Source: Ophiostoma sp. CBS 140.51
Taxonomy: Eukaryota; Ascomycota; Sordariomycetes; Ophiostomatales; Ophiostomataceae
Direction of reading: 5' to 3'
DNA: 64,000 nucleotides
Assembly (NCBI GenBank): GCA_029298735.1
Contig: JANSLP010000107.1
Span: 1 to 64,000 of the forward strand
Each line of letters opens with the position of its first letter. Position 1 is the stretch's first letter. Made by a program: the position numbers and the translations under genes. The notes beneath the pieces were generated by a model. That model searched no databases, had not been told where the DNA came from, and worked only from the letters and a program-made list of their open reading frames with translations. Positions 62,082-64,000 of the stretch are shown one piece after another.

Positions 62082-63201
62082 ATGGCATTCACAACGCAGG
62101 GGGACAATGTGCCCGTCATAGACGTTCACTTCCATTACTTCATGCCCGATGTCTTGGGTCCGATGAAGGAGTTTGTCATCGCCATCCCAGAAGAGCGTGA
62201 TGTTGCCATGGAGAAGTTGGTAAGAAAGGGTTGTTGATTAATTAACCCAGGGGGCGTTGTTGCTGCCATCTGGCTGACATATCGGGCGCGAATAGCACTC
62301 TAGGACAATCATATATTCTCCCGTTATTTGGAGCAAGTACAATTCGGAATGGCCCGCCGAGAAGTGGGCGGACCTTTGCCGCAAATTCACCGATCACCAG
62401 GCAGCTGAGGTTGAGAAGGCGCCCGCCTTTGTGGGATCCTTTGCTCCGCTCCCTTTTCCTCACCTTACGGAAGCTATGGAAGCGCTCAAGTATGCAGAGG
62501 AGAAGTGCTCTATCAAGCCGGACGGCTATGCAATTACCACGTCTGCCGCCAACAAGTATCTCGGAGACCCTTCTTACGACCCTATCATGGCTGAGTGTGA
62601 TCGCCGCGGCGTGGTACTTTTTGTGCACCCCAATGAGACGGTGATGCCCCCCCTGGACCCTAAAGTCTATGGTTGGCAGATGATCGAGTTCCCGACAGAG
62701 ACGGCGCGCTGCTTAATGTTTATGGTAGACCAAGGTACTTTCACAAAGTTCCCTAATATCAAGTGGATCTTCAGTCATAACGGCGGCTCCTTCCCATTCC
62801 TCTTTCAACGCTGCATACGGACACTCACAGGCTCCAAACTGGTGGGAGTCGGCGGGCCTGGCGCCAAACAAGTGAATCGCATAGCGAACCATAACGACGG
62901 CCAGACTCTGCAGCACATTTTCGGCGGAGGTAACATATACATAGAGTGCTCACAGGGTACTGCTATGCAGACGGGCATACTGAAAAGCCTTGGAATCCGC
63001 GCCGAGAACGTCTTAACCGGTAGTGACTGGCCATTTACCGGCAAGGACGATGTGTCATTGACGCTCGACGAGATGTACGGACCGGAAAAGAGCGGCATGT
63101 ACACGCCACAAGAGATTGAGTTGATCCGCGCTGGTAATGCGTTAAGACTTATGCCAAGACTAAAGGCGGAGTATATTAAGAAAGGCTGGTTTAAAGAGTA
63201 G
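62082..63201 (+). CDS. ACMSD-type amidohydrolase (probable decarboxylase)
   Basis: Metal-dependent amidohydrolase-2 fold; relatives decarboxylate aminocarboxymuconate semialdehyde, gamma-resorcylate, 6-methylsalicylate and similar acids. Two exons: 62082-62219 and 62296-63201 (76-bp intron, GTAAGA...ATAG), 347 aa. Metal ligands are the H16-F-H18 motif in VIDVHFHYF, the FVHPNE histidine, SHNGGSFPF histidine, and GSDWPF aspartate near the C-terminus. NKYLGDPSYDPIMAECDRRG is family-typical. The frame is intact. In the cluster it could decarboxylate the acid made by the aldehyde dehydrogenase or an aromatic acid hydroxylated by the P450 (inference). Confidence 0.9.
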
Positions 63202-63538
63202 TTAAAGCCCAGGCAGGGTAAAGCAACTTGTTTTAGGTTACGATATAATAATACAATATAGGTTTATATTTTAGACAACCGGTAGCGACTAAAGACATGT
63301 ATAAGAAATAATCACAACTATCAGGTCTATTCGGTATGGCGCACATCTTGTTCGCTCACAAGGAAGCATGGAAGCGATTTCCAGCATCTTCTGCTTATGT
63401 CTATTCACGCCAAGGAGGCCCATATTGCCTCGATTTTGAATTACTGATACCCATCTATAGCACGACACAACCATCACATACTAAGAAAATTCAAGTCTTG
63501 CACTCGTTGGACGCCCTTTCATGCCAGCCAGTGGGTGC
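63202..63538. other. Intergenic
   Basis: About 340 AT-rich bases between the amidohydrolase stop and the 3' end of the next, minus-strand gene. No gene seen. Confidence 0.5.
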
Positions 63539-64000
63539 TCAAATCCCACCTAGCTGTCTCTTTTGATGGCGCGCCTTGCGATCCGCCTCATACAGATCAA
63601 TCTGCCACCTAGTGTATTCCTCGTACGTGTGCACCTCCTGCGTCCAGTCGTCTGTGCCATCAACGGCCTCCGGCACGACCGGAAACAGAGTCGGCTGGTC
63701 GTGATAAATTGTGTCCGCGAGTTCAGAACGTTGTATTGCGTAGTTAACGAGAAATGTCCTTTTCTCCCACGAAGCGCGCATCCGTGCAGACAAGGGCGGA
63801 AGTTCAGAGGCATACGGCGGCAACTGCTGCTGCTGCTGCTGCTGCTTCTGCTTCTGCTCAACACGCTCCAGGACGGCCAAAAAGGCGTCGAGCGTGGGCT
63901 TGTACAGAATCTGCCACTCGGCGACGAAGCCCAATGTGAGGAAGCGCATAAAATTTTTAGGCGATAACCACATGGGCGGATCGTCGGCCAACGCGGCTGG
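63539..64000 (-). CDS. 3' part of an unidentified gene with a polyglutamine run
   Basis: Open frame running off the right edge, with no ATG start inside the window that would exclude continuation; about 153 codons are visible to the stop near 63539. The sequence contains a short hydrophobic/aromatic segment (MWLSPKNFMRFLTLGFVAEWQILYKP split around the edge), a Gln-rich run coded by CAG (about 63820-63860), and a charged Tyr/Trp-rich tail (YEEYTRWQIDLYEADRKARHQ). Good coding character and GC-rich third positions suggest a real gene outside the cluster. Family not recognised. Confidence 0.65.
   Translation of the reverse strand, partial: PAALADDPPMWLSPKNFMRFLTLGFVAEWQILYKPTLDAFLAVLERVEQKQKQQQQQQQLPPYASELPPLSARMRASWEKRTFLVNYAIQRSELADTIYHDQPTLFPVVPEAVDGTDDWTQEVHTYEEYTRWQIDLYEADRKARHQKRQLGGI

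Overview
The window is nuclear DNA of a filamentous ascomycete (Pezizomycotina, most likely Sordariomycetes). The evidence is gene content (UGO1, YAH1, RRP15, an OPI1/CCG-8-type regulator, AP-1 mu, uL15), short introns of about 50-120 bp with CTAAC/CTGAC-like branch points, GC-rich third codon positions in the housekeeping genes, long pyrimidine-rich promoters and plant-cell-wall-degrading enzymes. I do not name a genus. All gene models below, including splice sites, were worked out by reading the sequence. No search or transcript data were available.

Left part (0-23 kb): mostly conserved housekeeping genes. In order they are a GNAT acetyltransferase (-), AP-1 clathrin adaptor mu (-), a 4.5-kb gene-free leader, an Opi1-domain regulator (+), a DUF4246 protein (+), ribosomal protein uL15/L28 (+), UGO1 mitochondrial fusion protein (-), mitochondrial ferredoxin YAH1 (+), rRNA-processing factor RRP15 (-) and a secreted GH3 beta-xylosidase (-). 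UGO1 and YAH1, both mitochondrial, are divergent and share about 1 kb of promoter.

Middle part (23-45 kb): accessory metabolism and membrane genes. These are a PTR2-type peptide transporter (+), a large modin-like membrane protein (+), a catechol-O-methyltransferase-like enzyme with a Gly/Pro-rich insert (+), an SDR (+), a secreted BBE-type flavin oxidase (+), a PAP2 lipid phosphatase (+), a GH10 xylanase (-), a free-standing periplasmic-binding-protein-like protein (-), a possible 66-aa membrane protein (+) and tRNA-Arg(UCG) (-). The GH10 promoter carries GGCTAAA, the XlnR/Xyr1 consensus, so the GH10 and GH3 genes probably serve the same xylan-degrading pathway.

Right part (45-64 kb): a 7.5-kb gene-free stretch is followed by a compact five-gene cluster: MFS transporter (-), aldehyde dehydrogenase (+), zinc alcohol dehydrogenase (-), cytochrome P450 (+) and ACMSD-type amidohydrolase/decarboxylase (+). 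The combination suggests oxidation of a (probably aromatic) alcohol or aldehyde, hydroxylation, decarboxylation and export or import. The cluster looks partly decayed: the MFS gene has a TA-dinucleotide frameshift and an exon-phase conflict, and the aldehyde dehydrogenase has an in-frame TAG at codon 398, while the ADH, P450 and amidohydrolase read intact. It also contains two GC-AG introns, less GC-rich codon usage than the rest of the window, and recurrent CCGGTGGG-like promoter elements. The window ends inside the 3' part of an unidentified gene with a polyglutamine tract.
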